64,000 nt of DNA from NCBI RefSeq assembly GCF_029023825.1, contig NZ_CP118957.1, forward strand, positions 1,341,501 to 1,405,500, written 5' to 3'. The notes beneath the pieces are model-generated. The model made no database searches, was not told the origin of the DNA, and saw nothing but the letters and a program-made list of their open reading frames with translations. Made by a program: the position numbers and the translations under genes. The DNA is from Enterococcus saccharolyticus subsp. saccharolyticus. Its GTDB lineage: Bacteria > Bacillota > Bacilli > Lactobacillales > Enterococcaceae. Of this stretch, positions 1 to 8,804 are shown in pieces; position 1 is the stretch's first letter; each line of letters opens with the position of its first letter.

Positions 1-1488
1 TCCATCTGCTGGACGAATCACTTGGACATTTGGCATGCTGCGTAAGCTTGATAATTGTTCCACAGGTTCATGCGTTGGACCATCTTCACCAACCGCTACT
101 GAATCATGTGTTAAGACATACGTCACTGGAATGTTTTGAATAGCAGATAAACGGACTGCTGGACGTAGGTAATCTACGAAAACGAAGAAGGTTCCACCAT
201 AGACACGTGTTCCACCATGTAATTGAATCCCGTTCATCGCTGCTGCCATTGCAAATTCACGAACACCGAACCAAATATTTCGTCCTTCGTATTGTCCTGG
301 TTCGAAATCTTTTTCCGCTGCAACCATTGTGTTGTTTGAAGCTGATAAATCGGCTGACCCACCCCATAGACTAGGAACAGCTTTAGATAACGCTTGAATC
401 ATTTCTTTACTTGATACACGGCTTGCTTGACTTGAACCCACTTCATACGTTGGTAATTCTGCCTCCCAGTTTTCTGGAAGTTCGCCAGCAAACGCTTGTT
501 TAAATTGGCTGGCTAATTCTGGATAAGCTGTTTCATATTCTGCAAATAAAGCATTCCAAGCTTCCTCTGCTTGCGCACCTTTATCGACCATTGTTTCTTT
601 AAAGCGTGTAGCCACTTCTTCAGGAACAGCGAATTCAGGATAGTCCCATCCGTACGCTTTTTTCGCTGCTTGAATGCCTTCTGCTCCTAATGGCGCGCCA
701 TGTACAGAAGAGGTACCCGCATTTGGTGCACCGAAACCAATCACTGTTTTCACTTCAATCAATGTTGGTTTGTCTGTTTCAGCTTGTGCTTCTTCAATTG
801 CTTTTGAAATAGCTACTAAATCGGTTCCTTCTGTTACAAGGATATGTTGCCAACCATATGCTTCAAAACGTTGACCAACGTTTTCTGTGAAAGCTTTTGA
901 AGTTGGACCATCTAAAGAAATATCATTTGAATCATATAAAACAATTAATTTTCCTAATTTCAAATGACCGGCCATTGAAGCTGCTTCTTGAGAAACACCT
1001 TCCATTAAATCGCCATCACCACATAAACTATATGTGTAGTGGTCTACAACATTAAAGTTCTCACGGTTATATGTCGCAGAAAGGTGTGCTTCAGCCATTG
1101 CCATCCCTACAGCCATCGCAATCCCTTGTCCTAACGGTCCAGTTGTTGCTTCGACACCATCTGTATGCCCCACTTCTGGATGCCCTGGTGTACGGCTTTC
1201 CCATTGACGGAAGTTTTTCAAGTCGTCCGTTGTGACATCGTATCCTGCACAATGCAATAAGCTATATAATAACGCCGAACCATGTCCTGCAGAAAGTACA
1301 AAACGGTCACGATCGACCCAATTACGAGAAGTTTTTGGATTCACTTTCAAATATTTCGTCCATAATGCATAGGCCATTGGAGCAGCACCCATCGGTAATC
1401 CTGGATGTCCAGAATTCGCTTTTTGTACAGCATCAATACTTAATGTACGTAAGGTATCTACACCAAGTTGATCAATTTTATCAAACAA
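1..1488 (-). CDS. tkt: Transketolase, N-terminal two thirds (runs off left edge)
   Basis: Transketolase moves two-carbon ketol units between sugar phosphates in the pentose phosphate pathway, using thiamine diphosphate. The reading frame is open from a TTG at 1488 to the window edge, about 496 residues. The N-terminus reads [20 protein letters not shown], followed by [12 protein letters not shown], the thiamine-diphosphate motif GDGDLMEG and the middle-domain stretch [13 protein letters not shown]-like. The C-terminal domain lies outside the window. No ATG fits, while TTG has an AGGAGG eight bases upstream, so TTG is chosen as start. Its promoter lies inside the terminator hairpin of the DUF896 gene behind it. 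Confidence 0.95.
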   Translation of the reverse strand, partial: MFDKIDQLGVDTLRTLSIDAVQKANSGHPGLPMGAAPMAYALWTKYLKVNPKTSRNWVDRDRFVLSAGHGSALLYSLLHCAGYDVTTDDLKNFRQWESRTPGHPEVGHTDGVEATTGPLGQGIAMAVGMAMAEAHLSATYNRENFNVVDHYTYSLCGDGDLMEGVSQEAASMAGHLKLGKLIVLYDSNDISLDGPTSKAFTENVGQRFEAYGWQHILVTEGTDLVAISKAIEEAQAETDKPTLIEVKTVIGFGAPNAGTSSVHGAPLGAEGIQAAKKAYGWDYPEFAVPEEVATRFKETMVDKGAQAEEAWNALFAEYETAYPELASQFKQAFAGELPENWEAELPTYEVGSSQASRVSSKEMIQALSKAVPSLWGGSADLSASNNTMVAAEKDFEPGQYEGRNIWFGVREFAMAAAMNGIQLHGGTRVYGGTFFVFVDYLRPAVRLSAIQNIPVTYVLTHDSVAVGEDGPTHEPVEQLSSLRSMPNVQVIRPADG

Positions 1489-1534
1489 TACTAACGCCTC
1501 CTATTTAGGTTTTTTTTACCTATATTACACACCT

Positions 1535-1563
1535 ATTATAAAAGATACCTTTGCAATTATCAA
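1535..1563 (-). promoter_or_regulatory. tkt promoter
   Basis: On the minus strand TTGATA (1558-1563), a 17-base spacer and TATAAT (1535-1540) form a near-consensus sigma-A promoter about 45 bases before the tkt start. Its -35 lies in the loop side and its -10 at the foot of the hairpin at 1539-1587. Confidence 0.75.
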
Positions 1564-1587
1564 CACTTTTTGCATCGGTATCTTTTA
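1539..1587 (-). terminator. Terminator hairpin of the DUF896 gene
   Basis: An 11-bp stem (1539-1549 with 1577-1587) is extended by five inner pairs (1552-1556 with 1570-1574). It lies just beyond the DUF896 stop codon and is followed on the minus strand by an A/T-rich tract. It overlaps the tkt promoter. Confidence 0.6.
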
Positions 1588-1589
1588 TT

Positions 1590-1832
1590 TTACTTTCTAT
1601 TGTGTAATCCTTTAGCTTTTTGAATTTGTTTTAATTTCTCAGGAGTCACATCATTACCTTCTGGATCAACCACTTTCATCCCTTCAATATGATGCTTCAT
1701 CCCACCACGAAAGGCCTTAATATATTCTTGTCTTAAAGCCTGTTGTTCGTTTTGTTCGTCTTCTGTTAGACCTTCTGCTTTTTTCTTTCTGGCTAACTCA
1801 TTAATTCGCTCGATTTTTTCTTTGGATAACAT
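1590..1832 (-). CDS. DUF896 (YnzC/UPF0291 family) small protein
   Basis: An 80-residue, highly charged helical protein starting [20 protein letters not shown], which is the DUF896 signature, with the usual [21 protein letters not shown] middle. Members are small cytoplasmic proteins; the B. subtilis YnzC sits in a lexA/SOS neighbourhood, and here too the gene is divergent from lexA, 175 bases away. The length matches the family. The biochemical role is unknown. It ends at a hairpin terminator shared with the tkt promoter. Confidence 0.85.
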   Translation of the reverse strand: MLSKEKIERINELARKKKAEGLTEDEQNEQQALRQEYIKAFRGGMKHHIEGMKVVDPEGNDVTPEKLKQIQKAKGLHNRK

Positions 1833-1897
1833 GATTTCAAGCCCCTTTCTTCTCCATCTTATACAAAAGAACCGAAAAATACAATCAAAACAGAAAG

Positions 1898-1937
1898 CGA
1901 ACGTTTGTTTGATTTTTTTTTTACCCTATGTTACACT
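1898..1937 (+). promoter_or_regulatory. LexA box overlapping the lexA promoter
   Basis: CGAACGTTTGTTTG at 1898-1911 fits the Gram-positive LexA (Cheo/SOS) box, GAAC-N4-GTTY. It overlaps the -35 TTGATT (1909-1914), followed by a 17-base spacer and the -10 TACACT (1932-1937). This arrangement implies LexA autorepression. The box lies between DUF896 and lexA and might also affect the divergent gene. Confidence 0.75.
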
Positions 1938-2007
1938 ACGTTTAAGAAAACTAGTCATATTTTTCATTTTGATAAATGATTTAAATAAAGGAAAGAAGGT
2001 GTTCGTT

Positions 2008-2625
2008 TTGGCAAAACGTACAGAAAACCGACAACTTGAAGTGTTAAAATTTATTCATACTCGTGTCAGTGAAAAAGGATACCCTCCTACCGTGAGAGAG
2101 ATTGGCGAAGCTGTTCAACTTTCCTCTACCTCAACTGTTCATGGACATCTATCACGTTTAGAGAAAAAAGGCTTAATTTTAAGAGACCCTACAAAACCAC
2201 GTGCAATAGAATTAACTCCACTTGGATTAGAAACAATTGGTGCACAACAGCAACAAATTCCTTTATTAGGGGTGGTGACCGCTGGAGAGCCCATCTTAGC
2301 AGTTGAAGATGCTTCTGATTTCTTCCCAATCCCACCAAATTTAATGGAAGACAATGGGCAATTATTCATGTTAACCATACGTGGTGAAAGCATGATAAAT
2401 GCTGGTATCTTAGATGGTGACCAAGTGATTGTCAGAAAACAAGACATCGCTGGCAATGGCGATATCGTTATTGCGATGACCGATGAAGATGAAGCAACAT
2501 GCAAAAGATTTTATAAAGAAAAAACACATATTCGTTTACAACCAGAAAATGATTATATGGACCCCATTATTTTACCAAGTGTTAAAATCTTAGGGTTAGT
2601 TGTTGGTTTGTATCGTCATTTTTAA
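2008..2625 (+). CDS. lexA: SOS repressor LexA
   Basis: LexA represses DNA-damage genes and is inactivated by RecA-stimulated self-cleavage. The 205-residue protein has an N-terminal winged helix (about residues 1-70, with [20 protein letters not shown]), the cleavage site Ala92-Gly93 in VVTAGEP, catalytic Ser128 in RGESM and Lys166 in CKRF. An upstream in-frame ATG at 1822 would add 62 residues unlike LexA and would start inside the operator region. The TTG at 2008 has an AAGAAGG site eight bases upstream and gives the standard family length. Autoregulation is expected from the upstream LexA box. Confidence 0.96.
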   Translation: MAKRTENRQLEVLKFIHTRVSEKGYPPTVREIGEAVQLSSTSTVHGHLSRLEKKGLILRDPTKPRAIELTPLGLETIGAQQQQIPLLGVVTAGEPILAVEDASDFFPIPPNLMEDNGQLFMLTIRGESMINAGILDGDQVIVRKQDIAGNGDIVIAMTDEDEATCKRFYKEKTHIRLQPENDYMDPIILPSVKILGLVVGLYRHF

Positions 2626-2636
2626 AAGTTAGATAA

Positions 2637-2676
2637 AAAATATCCAAACGAGATTCTCGTTCGGATATTTTTTTCT
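2637..2676. terminator. Bidirectional terminator between lexA and hemH
   Basis: The stem AAAATATCC/GGATATTTT (2637-2645 with 2663-2671) plus AACGAG/CTCGTT around an ATT loop is followed by a T-run on the plus strand and preceded by A-runs. It lies between convergent lexA and hemH. Confidence 0.85.
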
Positions 2677-2706
2677 TATTTCAACGAATACCATAACCGT
2701 TTTTGT

Positions 2707-3603
2707 TTAGTTTGAAAGAATTTCTGCGACCAAACCACTGATAAAATCAGGATGCGTATTGGGCATATTTAAACGGCCATATATACCGCCTAATTCTTCA
2801 ACTAATTCTTTACATTCGATGTCATTGTCATATAGCGTTTCTAAATTATCGGCAACAAAACCAAATGGTAGATAAATAATTTCTTCATAGCCCTCTTTCA
2901 ATAATTCTTCGGTTACATCTTCTACTCGAGGTCCAATCCATTTATCCGCAGTCCGTCCTGCACTTTGCCACGCATGCCCAAAGTCTAATACACCATGAAC
3001 ACGGCCAGCAATGGCTTTTGCTGCATTCGTAATTTCATCGACATAAGGATCGCCATTTAACAACAAACGTTCTGGTAAACTATGCGCGGTAAACAAGAAT
3101 TTTTGTTTTTTCTCTGTATCTAGTGCCGCTTGAATTTGATCTGACCAAAAAACTTGAAAACCATCTTGTTGCCAAAAATGACGATGTGCAGTGTATGAAA
3201 TTTCTGGATACGCCGTCAATTCTTTTTCTACGCGATCATGATATTGCTTGATAAAACTAGAGTCATGTGGTGCTAGTACCATTCCATGAATCACTGTAAA
3301 TCCTTGGTTCACAATTTCTTTGACTGTATCTTCAATAAATGGCTGAATATGACGTAATCCAGTAAATACGCGATACTCTACCTCACCTATTTCGTTCAAT
3401 TTTTCTTCAACAGCAAGACGTTGTGCTTCAGTAATTTGAGCTAATGGAGAAACACCCCCAATTTCTTCGTAACGTCCAGCTAATTCATCGTAAAGTTCTT
3501 GTGAAGGTTCTTTTCCATGACGAATATGGGTATAATACTCCCAAATTTCTTCTGTATTATTTGGTGTTCCGTAACTCATTAGTAAAACTGCTTGCTTTTG
3601 CAT
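2707..3603 (-). CDS. hemH: Coproporphyrin III ferrochelatase (CpfC/HemH)
   Basis: Inserts ferrous iron into coproporphyrin III (the Gram-positive route) in the cytoplasm. The 298-residue protein has the class signature SYGTP at residues 10-14, the catalytic His174 in FTAHSLPER and Glu255 in ADNLETLYDND. It is the last gene of hemQ-MFS-hemH, only six bases after the MFS gene. Length is close to that of B. subtilis HemH (about 310). No upstream tetrapyrrole genes are seen in the window, so the substrate may be imported or made elsewhere in the genome. Confidence 0.93.
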   Translation of the reverse strand: MQKQAVLLMSYGTPNNTEEIWEYYTHIRHGKEPSQELYDELAGRYEEIGGVSPLAQITEAQRLAVEEKLNEIGEVEYRVFTGLRHIQPFIEDTVKEIVNQGFTVIHGMVLAPHDSSFIKQYHDRVEKELTAYPEISYTAHRHFWQQDGFQVFWSDQIQAALDTEKKQKFLFTAHSLPERLLLNGDPYVDEITNAAKAIAGRVHGVLDFGHAWQSAGRTADKWIGPRVEDVTEELLKEGYEEIIYLPFGFVADNLETLYDNDIECKELVEELGGIYGRLNMPNTHPDFISGLVAEILSN

Positions 3604-3609
3604 GACAAC

Positions 3610-4947
3610 TTATGCCTTCTTTCTCATATAAAAAATAAAAATCAGTGTAACAACCATTAAACCAAGTAACATTTGTGAAAATCCTAGTGAGCCTGTCGCA
3701 TGTGCTAAAACACCAATTAAGGTAATACCAATTGTCATTCCTAATTTTTTACAGACAGACAATAAGCTCAACGAAGCATTGCGATCTCTAGGTGAAGCTT
3801 CAACAACAAGCACTTGTAAAGGAACTGTCATTAATGAACCAATTGCAATCCCAAAGAATAATAACGCAAATAAGAAAACTTTAAACGATGTAACTGAAAA
3901 ATACATCACAACCAAGCTGATAAAAACGAGCCCCATCGTTCCGATAGTGGAATGGCTTGCTCCTTTTCTATCTGTCCAAATACCAGCAATCTTAGAACCA
4001 AGAAAGGTACCAACTGCCATAACAGTCATTAACGAACCCGCTTTTCTAGCATCTAAATGGAATGTCATTTCAATAAAAGATGGTAAAAAGGCAAATAAAG
4101 ACATGACTAATCCTGTAGTGATTCCTCCAATTAAACTTGTACGATACGCAGGAACTTGCCATAAATTTCGTGAAAATAATACAGCTAATTGGTCCTTTTC
4201 TCTTGCTGCTTCAACTTTCATAAATAATGTAGCTGAAATGATAAGAATCGCTGCATATACGACTAATTCTACAATATGTCCACGAGAAAACCCTCTAGTC
4301 AATAATAAATTAAAGGCTACTAGTGCTAAAACAAATAAACTATTTCCTTTGATATCAAAGGATTTCGCCTCTGAGTTTGTTACTTTTGGCACAATAAAGA
4401 ATGCAAGTAAGAAAATAATCGCAATTAAACATGCCATAACGAAATAAATATTGCGCCAATCGTGTGTTTTAGCCAAGCTAATAACACTGATAATCGGTGC
4501 GAAAATTGTTGATAAAGCAATCAAAGCACCAATATTTCCCACTCTGCCACCAATTTTTCTTTCTGTGTTAGCAAAAACCAATGAAAGTGTCAATGTTAAT
4601 AATGAACTACTACCGAATGCTTGTAAGGCACGAAAAACTAATAGCATTGGAAATGTTTGACTTAAAGCGATTCCTAACACACCGACAAAATAAAAAGCCA
4701 ACTCTGTTAAAAAGACCATGCGATAACCAAAACGATCAATCATACTACCCATCACAGGTGTGGCAAATAATAATCCTAATGTATAAATAGACACAATCCA
4801 ACTTTTTTCAGCTGGTGTTAACATTAATCCTCTAGCCATTGAAGATAAGTTTGTACTAATAATTCCCGAATCTAATTGTGTAATAAATAAACTAATCACT
4901 AATAATGGTGCAAACCATTTTTCTGACTTTGTGGCACGTAACTCCAT
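3610..4947 (-). CDS. Major facilitator superfamily transporter in the haem operon
   Basis: A 445-residue polytopic membrane protein with about 12 hydrophobic segments. The MFS loop signature GSMIDRFGYRMVF follows TM2, and a second IWTDRKG-type loop sits in the second half. It lies 13 bases after hemQ and 6 bases before hemH, so the three are almost certainly cotranscribed. The substrate cannot be read from sequence. By context, a porphyrin, porphyrin precursor or haem is a reasonable guess (inference), but a drug exporter merely cotranscribed with them is possible. Confidence 0.85.
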   Translation of the reverse strand: MELRATKSEKWFAPLLVISLFITQLDSGIISTNLSSMARGLMLTPAEKSWIVSIYTLGLLFATPVMGSMIDRFGYRMVFLTELAFYFVGVLGIALSQTFPMLLVFRALQAFGSSSLLTLTLSLVFANTERKIGGRVGNIGALIALSTIFAPIISVISLAKTHDWRNIYFVMACLIAIIFLLAFFIVPKVTNSEAKSFDIKGNSLFVLALVAFNLLLTRGFSRGHIVELVVYAAILIISATLFMKVEAAREKDQLAVLFSRNLWQVPAYRTSLIGGITTGLVMSLFAFLPSFIEMTFHLDARKAGSLMTVMAVGTFLGSKIAGIWTDRKGASHSTIGTMGLVFISLVVMYFSVTSFKVFLFALLFFGIAIGSLMTVPLQVLVVEASPRDRNASLSLLSVCKKLGMTIGITLIGVLAHATGSLGFSQMLLGLMVVTLIFIFYMRKKA

Positions 4948-4960
4948 TGAATAAATCCCC

Positions 4961-5713
4961 CTAAAGCAATCCTAAATATGTTTGTAATTGTTGTGTTGTG
5001 TTTAATGACGTGCCGACCATAAAATATGGAAAATCAGAATAGACACTACTTGCTTCTGAAAAACGCATTTCATAAATAATTTTTTTGAATTCTAATGGAT
5101 CTTCTGCAAACAATGTTACGCCCCATTCATGATCATCAAAACCGATTGATCCTGTAATAAATTGACGAATTTCCCCTGCATATTTCCGACCAATTAATCC
5201 ATGTTCTTTCATTAATTCCCGTCTTTTTTCATAAGATAATGTATACCAATTCACCTCACCTGAGCGCACTTTATTCATTGGATAAAAACAAATGTAGTCC
5301 TCTTTTGGTAACTCTGGATAAAGATTTTTATTTGTTCTTGCCCAAGCCGTTTCTGTTTTCGGCATCCCACTGTAGGTACCTAGCTCAATAACCGAAACAT
5401 AACTATGAACCGGAGTTAGGTATTGATAGATTGCTAAAGTATGCCATACGTTCTCTGCAATATTTAACTCTTTTAGTTCTGGGCGCAAAAGCATAAAGCC
5501 AAAATCACCTTTATGACCCGTGATATTCCACAAATAGTGGCTACCTTTTTGTGATTTTTCTACTTCTTGCCAATCTGTCAATAACTCAGACAATTCATTG
5601 AACATTGCTTGTTTGGTTTCTGCAGATTCTTTTTGCCATGCAGCCCAATCCATTCGAAAAACGAGATGCAAACAATACCAGCCATCTAAGGTTTCCACCT
5701 TTTCTGTAATCAT
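4961..5713 (-). CDS. hemQ: Coproheme decarboxylase (HemQ/ChdC)
   Basis: Converts iron-coproporphyrin to haem b using hydrogen peroxide, the final step of the coproporphyrin-dependent pathway. The 250-residue protein keeps the reactive Tyr144 (CFYPMNK), Lys148 and the proximal haem ligand His171 in KEHGLIGRKYAG, followed by the family block ITGSIGFDDHEWGVTLFAEDP. Length matches Firmicutes HemQ. The ATG at 5713 follows a GGGAGG site. It is first in hemQ-MFS-hemH, and a PerR-like site lies 22-37 bases upstream. Confidence 0.94.
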   Translation of the reverse strand: MITEKVETLDGWYCLHLVFRMDWAAWQKESAETKQAMFNELSELLTDWQEVEKSQKGSHYLWNITGHKGDFGFMLLRPELKELNIAENVWHTLAIYQYLTPVHSYVSVIELGTYSGMPKTETAWARTNKNLYPELPKEDYICFYPMNKVRSGEVNWYTLSYEKRRELMKEHGLIGRKYAGEIRQFITGSIGFDDHEWGVTLFAEDPLEFKKIIYEMRFSEASSVYSDFPYFMVGTSLNTTQQLQTYLGLL

Positions 5714-5734
5714 GTGTATCCTCCCTTAAGTTTA

Positions 5735-5750
5735 ATTATAATTATTACCG
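5735..5750 (-). promoter_or_regulatory. PerR-like box and possible -10 upstream of hemQ
   Basis: TTATAATTATTACCG (5736-5750, plus strand) matches the PerR consensus TTATAATNATTATAA at 12 of 15 positions. A minus-strand TATAAT (5735-5740) overlaps it. No good -35 is seen. It could also be a chance AT-rich match, but the perfect PerR box at katA in the same window supports it. Confidence 0.4.
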
Positions 5751-5837
5751 TTATTCGTTATATCATATTCAATAAAATTAAGTAGAGATTTTGCTTGTGA
5801 AATTTTAAAAGGGCATAAAATGAATAATAGTGACCAT

Positions 5838-5870
5838 AAAAAAACAGGATGTACCACAAAGGGACATCCT
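5838..5870 (-). terminator. Terminator after the decayed iron permease locus
   Basis: AGGATGT/ACATCCT arms with inner CC/GG pairs and a short loop are followed on the minus strand by a seven-T run, just past the end of the permease pseudogene. Confidence 0.8.
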
Positions 5871-5875
5871 ATTTT

Positions 5876-6694
5876 CTATCTCGTTGATTCTTTTAACAGT
5901 AAGTATAAAAAGTATGGTGCGCCAATGATTGCCACAACCGTCCCTGCAGGAATCTCGCCGCTTCCTGGTGATAAGCGCCCTATTGTATCACTAATTAATA
6001 ACAAGACACTACCTATTGCTGCAGCCACTGGTAAAAGTTGCCAATGTTTTTTAAAACCCAATCGACGCGTAATATGGGGAGTAATTAACCCTAGAAAACC
6101 AATGCCTCCTGTCACAGATACCGCCGCACCAGTTAAAGCGACTGCTGCAATAATTAATTTTATCCGTTCTCTTTGAATGTTCACACCTAAAGAAATTGCT
6201 GCGGCACCGCCAAATTGTAAGATATCCAATTCGCGATGTTTAAACAATAACCACGGAATCAAAACAAGCATCCACGGTAACAAAGCCAAAACAAAAAACC
6301 AATTACTGCCCCAAATGCTCCCAGCGTGCCACATCGTCACAAATCGATAATTTTCACTATCAATTTTGGTAATCAATAGCAAGGTTAACGCCGAAATCCC
6401 TGTGCTAACCACGACCCCTGTTAACACTAAACGCACAGGAATAATGCCCACTCTTTTTTTGTAAGCAAAAACAAAAATAATGACCGCAGTCAATAATGCT
6501 CCTGCTAAAATGGCTAAAACAATTCGTGGTAGTCGAAAATTAAATAAAAGTAAACGTTTCGCAGAAGTTCCCCCACCATTCACGATTTCCCAAATTTCAC
6601 TCCAGCTTAAAGCTAATTTTCCATGAGTCAAAGCAAAGGATACCAGTAGAACAAGCACGACCAACAACACCGGAAAAATGGTTTATTTTCTCAT
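5876..6694 (-). pseudogene. FecCD-type iron-siderophore permease, broken (nonsense codon and internal deletion)
   Basis: FecCD permeases form the membrane channel of ferric-siderophore ABC importers. An ATG at 6692-6694 overlaps the previous stop as ATGA, but the fourth codon is TAA (6683-6685), giving MRK-stop before TIFPVLLVVLVLL. The rest is a good match to the second permease, with GFLGLITPHITRRLGF and IPAGTVVAIIGAPYF near the C-terminus. After FRLPRIVLAILAGALL the text jumps to TAVIIFVFAYKKRVG, so roughly 70 residues, including the usual NPLADP segment, are missing in frame. Even with a downstream start the product would be about 264 residues against about 335. Confidence 0.82.
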
Positions 6695-7284
6695 AAACGT
6701 AGCCCACCTTTTCTTGAAAGATAAATAAAAAATGGAATACCAATTAATGCCGTAATAATTCCAAAAGGTGTCTCAAATGGTGGATTAATCGAAAGAGCGA
6801 CTAGATCTGCCCAAACGACTAACAACGCACCGCCTAATCCAGTCAAAGGAATTAAATAGCGGTAATTTTCTCCAACAAAATGGCGTAATAAATGAGGGAC
6901 AATCAATCCGACAAAACTTATCGAACCAACTACTGCTACAGATAAACCGGATAACACTAGCACAATAATTGCAGCAATCATACGTGTTTGTTGCGGTTTC
7001 TTTCCTAGACTAATTGCCGTGTCATCGCCAAATCGTAAAATCGTAATCGCTGGACTATTGATGATTGCTGCTATTAAAGCGACAGCAAAAAACGGCACAA
7101 TCAAACGCAATTGACTCCAAGAAATCGTACTAATTCCACCAATTGACCAAAATGTAATGTCTTGACTAAGATGAAACTGTAAAGCTATTGCTTGGCTCCC
7201 AGCAATAAACAACGAGCTAATAGCTGCTCCAATAAAACATGCCAACAAGATAAACCAATAACTCGCATCAGAAAAAAAAAGCAA
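6691..7284 (-). pseudogene. FecCD-type permease, N-terminal third deleted
   Basis: The remaining 197 residues are the C-terminal two thirds of a ferric-siderophore permease, with ITILRFGDDTAISLG, ISFVGLIVPHLLRHFVG and the terminal FGIITALIGIPFFIYLSRKG. The N-terminus, including the NPLADP region, is gone. The sequence upstream (7285 onward) is the Q-loop region of an unrelated ABC exporter, so one deletion joined the two genes. No ribosome binding site supports the TTG at 7284 as a real start. Confidence 0.8.
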
Positions 7285-8543
7285 ACATCTTGAAAAACAT
7301 AGGACACCAAATTCATTAAGTCTTGATTTCCAATATTCTTAACATCCACTCCACCAAGGGTTGCTTGCCCATTGGTTACGGAACCAAACGCGCAATGGTT
7401 GTTTTCCCTGCACCAGATTCGCCCACTAGTGCAGTTAAAGTGCCTTCTTTTACTTCAAATGTGATATTTTTCAATACCTCTCGTTCTTCGTTGTAAGCAA
7501 AAGAAACCTGTTGAAATGCAATTGTTGCGCCTTGCGGTTGTAATGTATAGAGCAGTTGAACTAACTCTGCTTCATCTAGCATTGCCGTAATTTTGCGCGT
7601 CACACCTGCTAAACGAAACGACATTTGGCCATTGGAACGAAATGCTTTAATTAATGTATTGCCAATACCAATCGTCAACATGATAAATAAAACAAATAAC
7701 GATAATGAAATTTCTTCCATACTATACAACCAAACGCCCATTGGAATCACTATTAATAATGGCATTTGAGCAAGCGCTACAAAATTGTTTTTCCTTCAAG
7801 CGTCTCTTTTTCAATCTCCACACTTAAATCTGCGGCTTTTTGAACGATCGTAGCATATTCTTCAAAAGCTTTTTCCGATTGCGAAAAAACACGTATAACT
7901 TTCATACCATAAATGTAACGCAAAACAGCGATTGGAATTAAACCACCGACTTCTATTTGTCTTGGAACTAATGGCTTCATCTTTTTCATAACATTCGTAT
8001 AAAATAAACCTAATAATGGAATGATTAATAAAGCCGCAATCGCCATGCGCCAGTCTAATAGAAACATTGCTAAAAATGTCAAGATTGGAATTGAAAATCC
8101 GGTAGTAATATCAGGAATTAGATGGGCAATTCCTTCTTCTAATTGCTCGACATCTTCGTTCATTGATACTTTAATTTTCCCAGTATCATGTGTATCAAAA
8201 TAACCTAAAGGTAGTTTTGTTAATTGTTCGGCTAGGGCAATGCGAATATCGTATAAGATATCAAACGCTGCTTGATGTGCAAAATCACTTGATAATTTAT
8301 AACAAATTCCTTTTAACACAATCGCCAAAAATGCAATCCCCGCATATAAAATAAAAATATTTGGATTATCTGTCGGTCGCTCTAAAATTTCGATACTAAA
8401 TAAATAAACAATACCGTATGGCACTAAGCCAAAAAGTGCTGCTAAGACAGACATCACCATCGAACTGTAAATAAACAATTTGCGCTTCCCTAAAAAAGGC
8501 TGCAATTTCTTCAATACAGAAGGTTGTTTTTCTTTTTGCTCAT
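7285..8543 (-). pseudogene. ABC exporter-type membrane/ATPase protein, decayed
   Basis: The remains encode a type IV ABC half-transporter, with a membrane domain (KKLQPFLGKRKLFIYSSMVM, GYFDTHDTGKIKVSMNEDVE) and a nucleotide-binding domain with Walker A GESGAGKTT. At least four lesions are visible: a one-base loss in the A-run just after the ATG at 8543; a one-base loss near 7785 (GGAAAAAC, six A expected); a short deletion after IARLVP near 7376; and loss of everything after SYVFQDV, fused to the permease at 7284. Signature and Walker B motifs are absent. The YbtPQ/IrtAB iron-siderophore class is a plausible origin given the neighbours. A Fur box lies 19 bases upstream of the ATG. Confidence 0.8.
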
Positions 8544-8561
8544 AATCTCGCTCCTTCCAAA

Positions 8562-8576
8562 TGAGAATGATTCTCA
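8562..8576. promoter_or_regulatory. Fur box
   Basis: TGAGAATGATTCTCA is a perfect 7-1-7 inverted repeat, one change per half from the Bacillus Fur consensus TGATAATNATTATCA. It precedes the decayed iron ABC locus, which supports an iron function for it. Confidence 0.8.
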
Positions 8577-8690
8577 GTACCGATTATAGCTGTTCGTTAA
8601 AGAAAAGCAATATCTTTAAAATATTTTATCTTTTGACATCTTTAGGATAACCACTTCTATTTTATTTAGGAACATTTTGTGAAAACCCTC

Positions 8691-8719
8691 TTGACTATCC
8701 TTTGAAGATATACTATCAT
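8691..8719 (+). promoter_or_regulatory. Promoter of the Sua5-like gene
   Basis: TTGACT (8691-8696), a 17-base spacer and TATCAT (8714-8719) make a strong sigma-A promoter about 85 bases before the coding start. Confidence 0.7.
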
Positions 8720-8804
8720 TTGATACACTTAGAAAAATCAAAATTTTCTGAATATTACTCACTAAGAGCAGAAGAAAATGTTAGTTAAGGAAGGATTGGA
8801 TTAC

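Noticed and set aside
1822-2007. N-terminal extension of LexA from the ATG at 1822
   Set aside because: It would span the LexA box and promoter, has no family similarity, and the TTG at 2008 gives the normal LexA length with a good ribosome site.
3779-4447. 222-codon plus-strand frame inside the MFS gene
   Set aside because: It is the complement of a clear transporter gene, with no ribosome site and low-complexity text.
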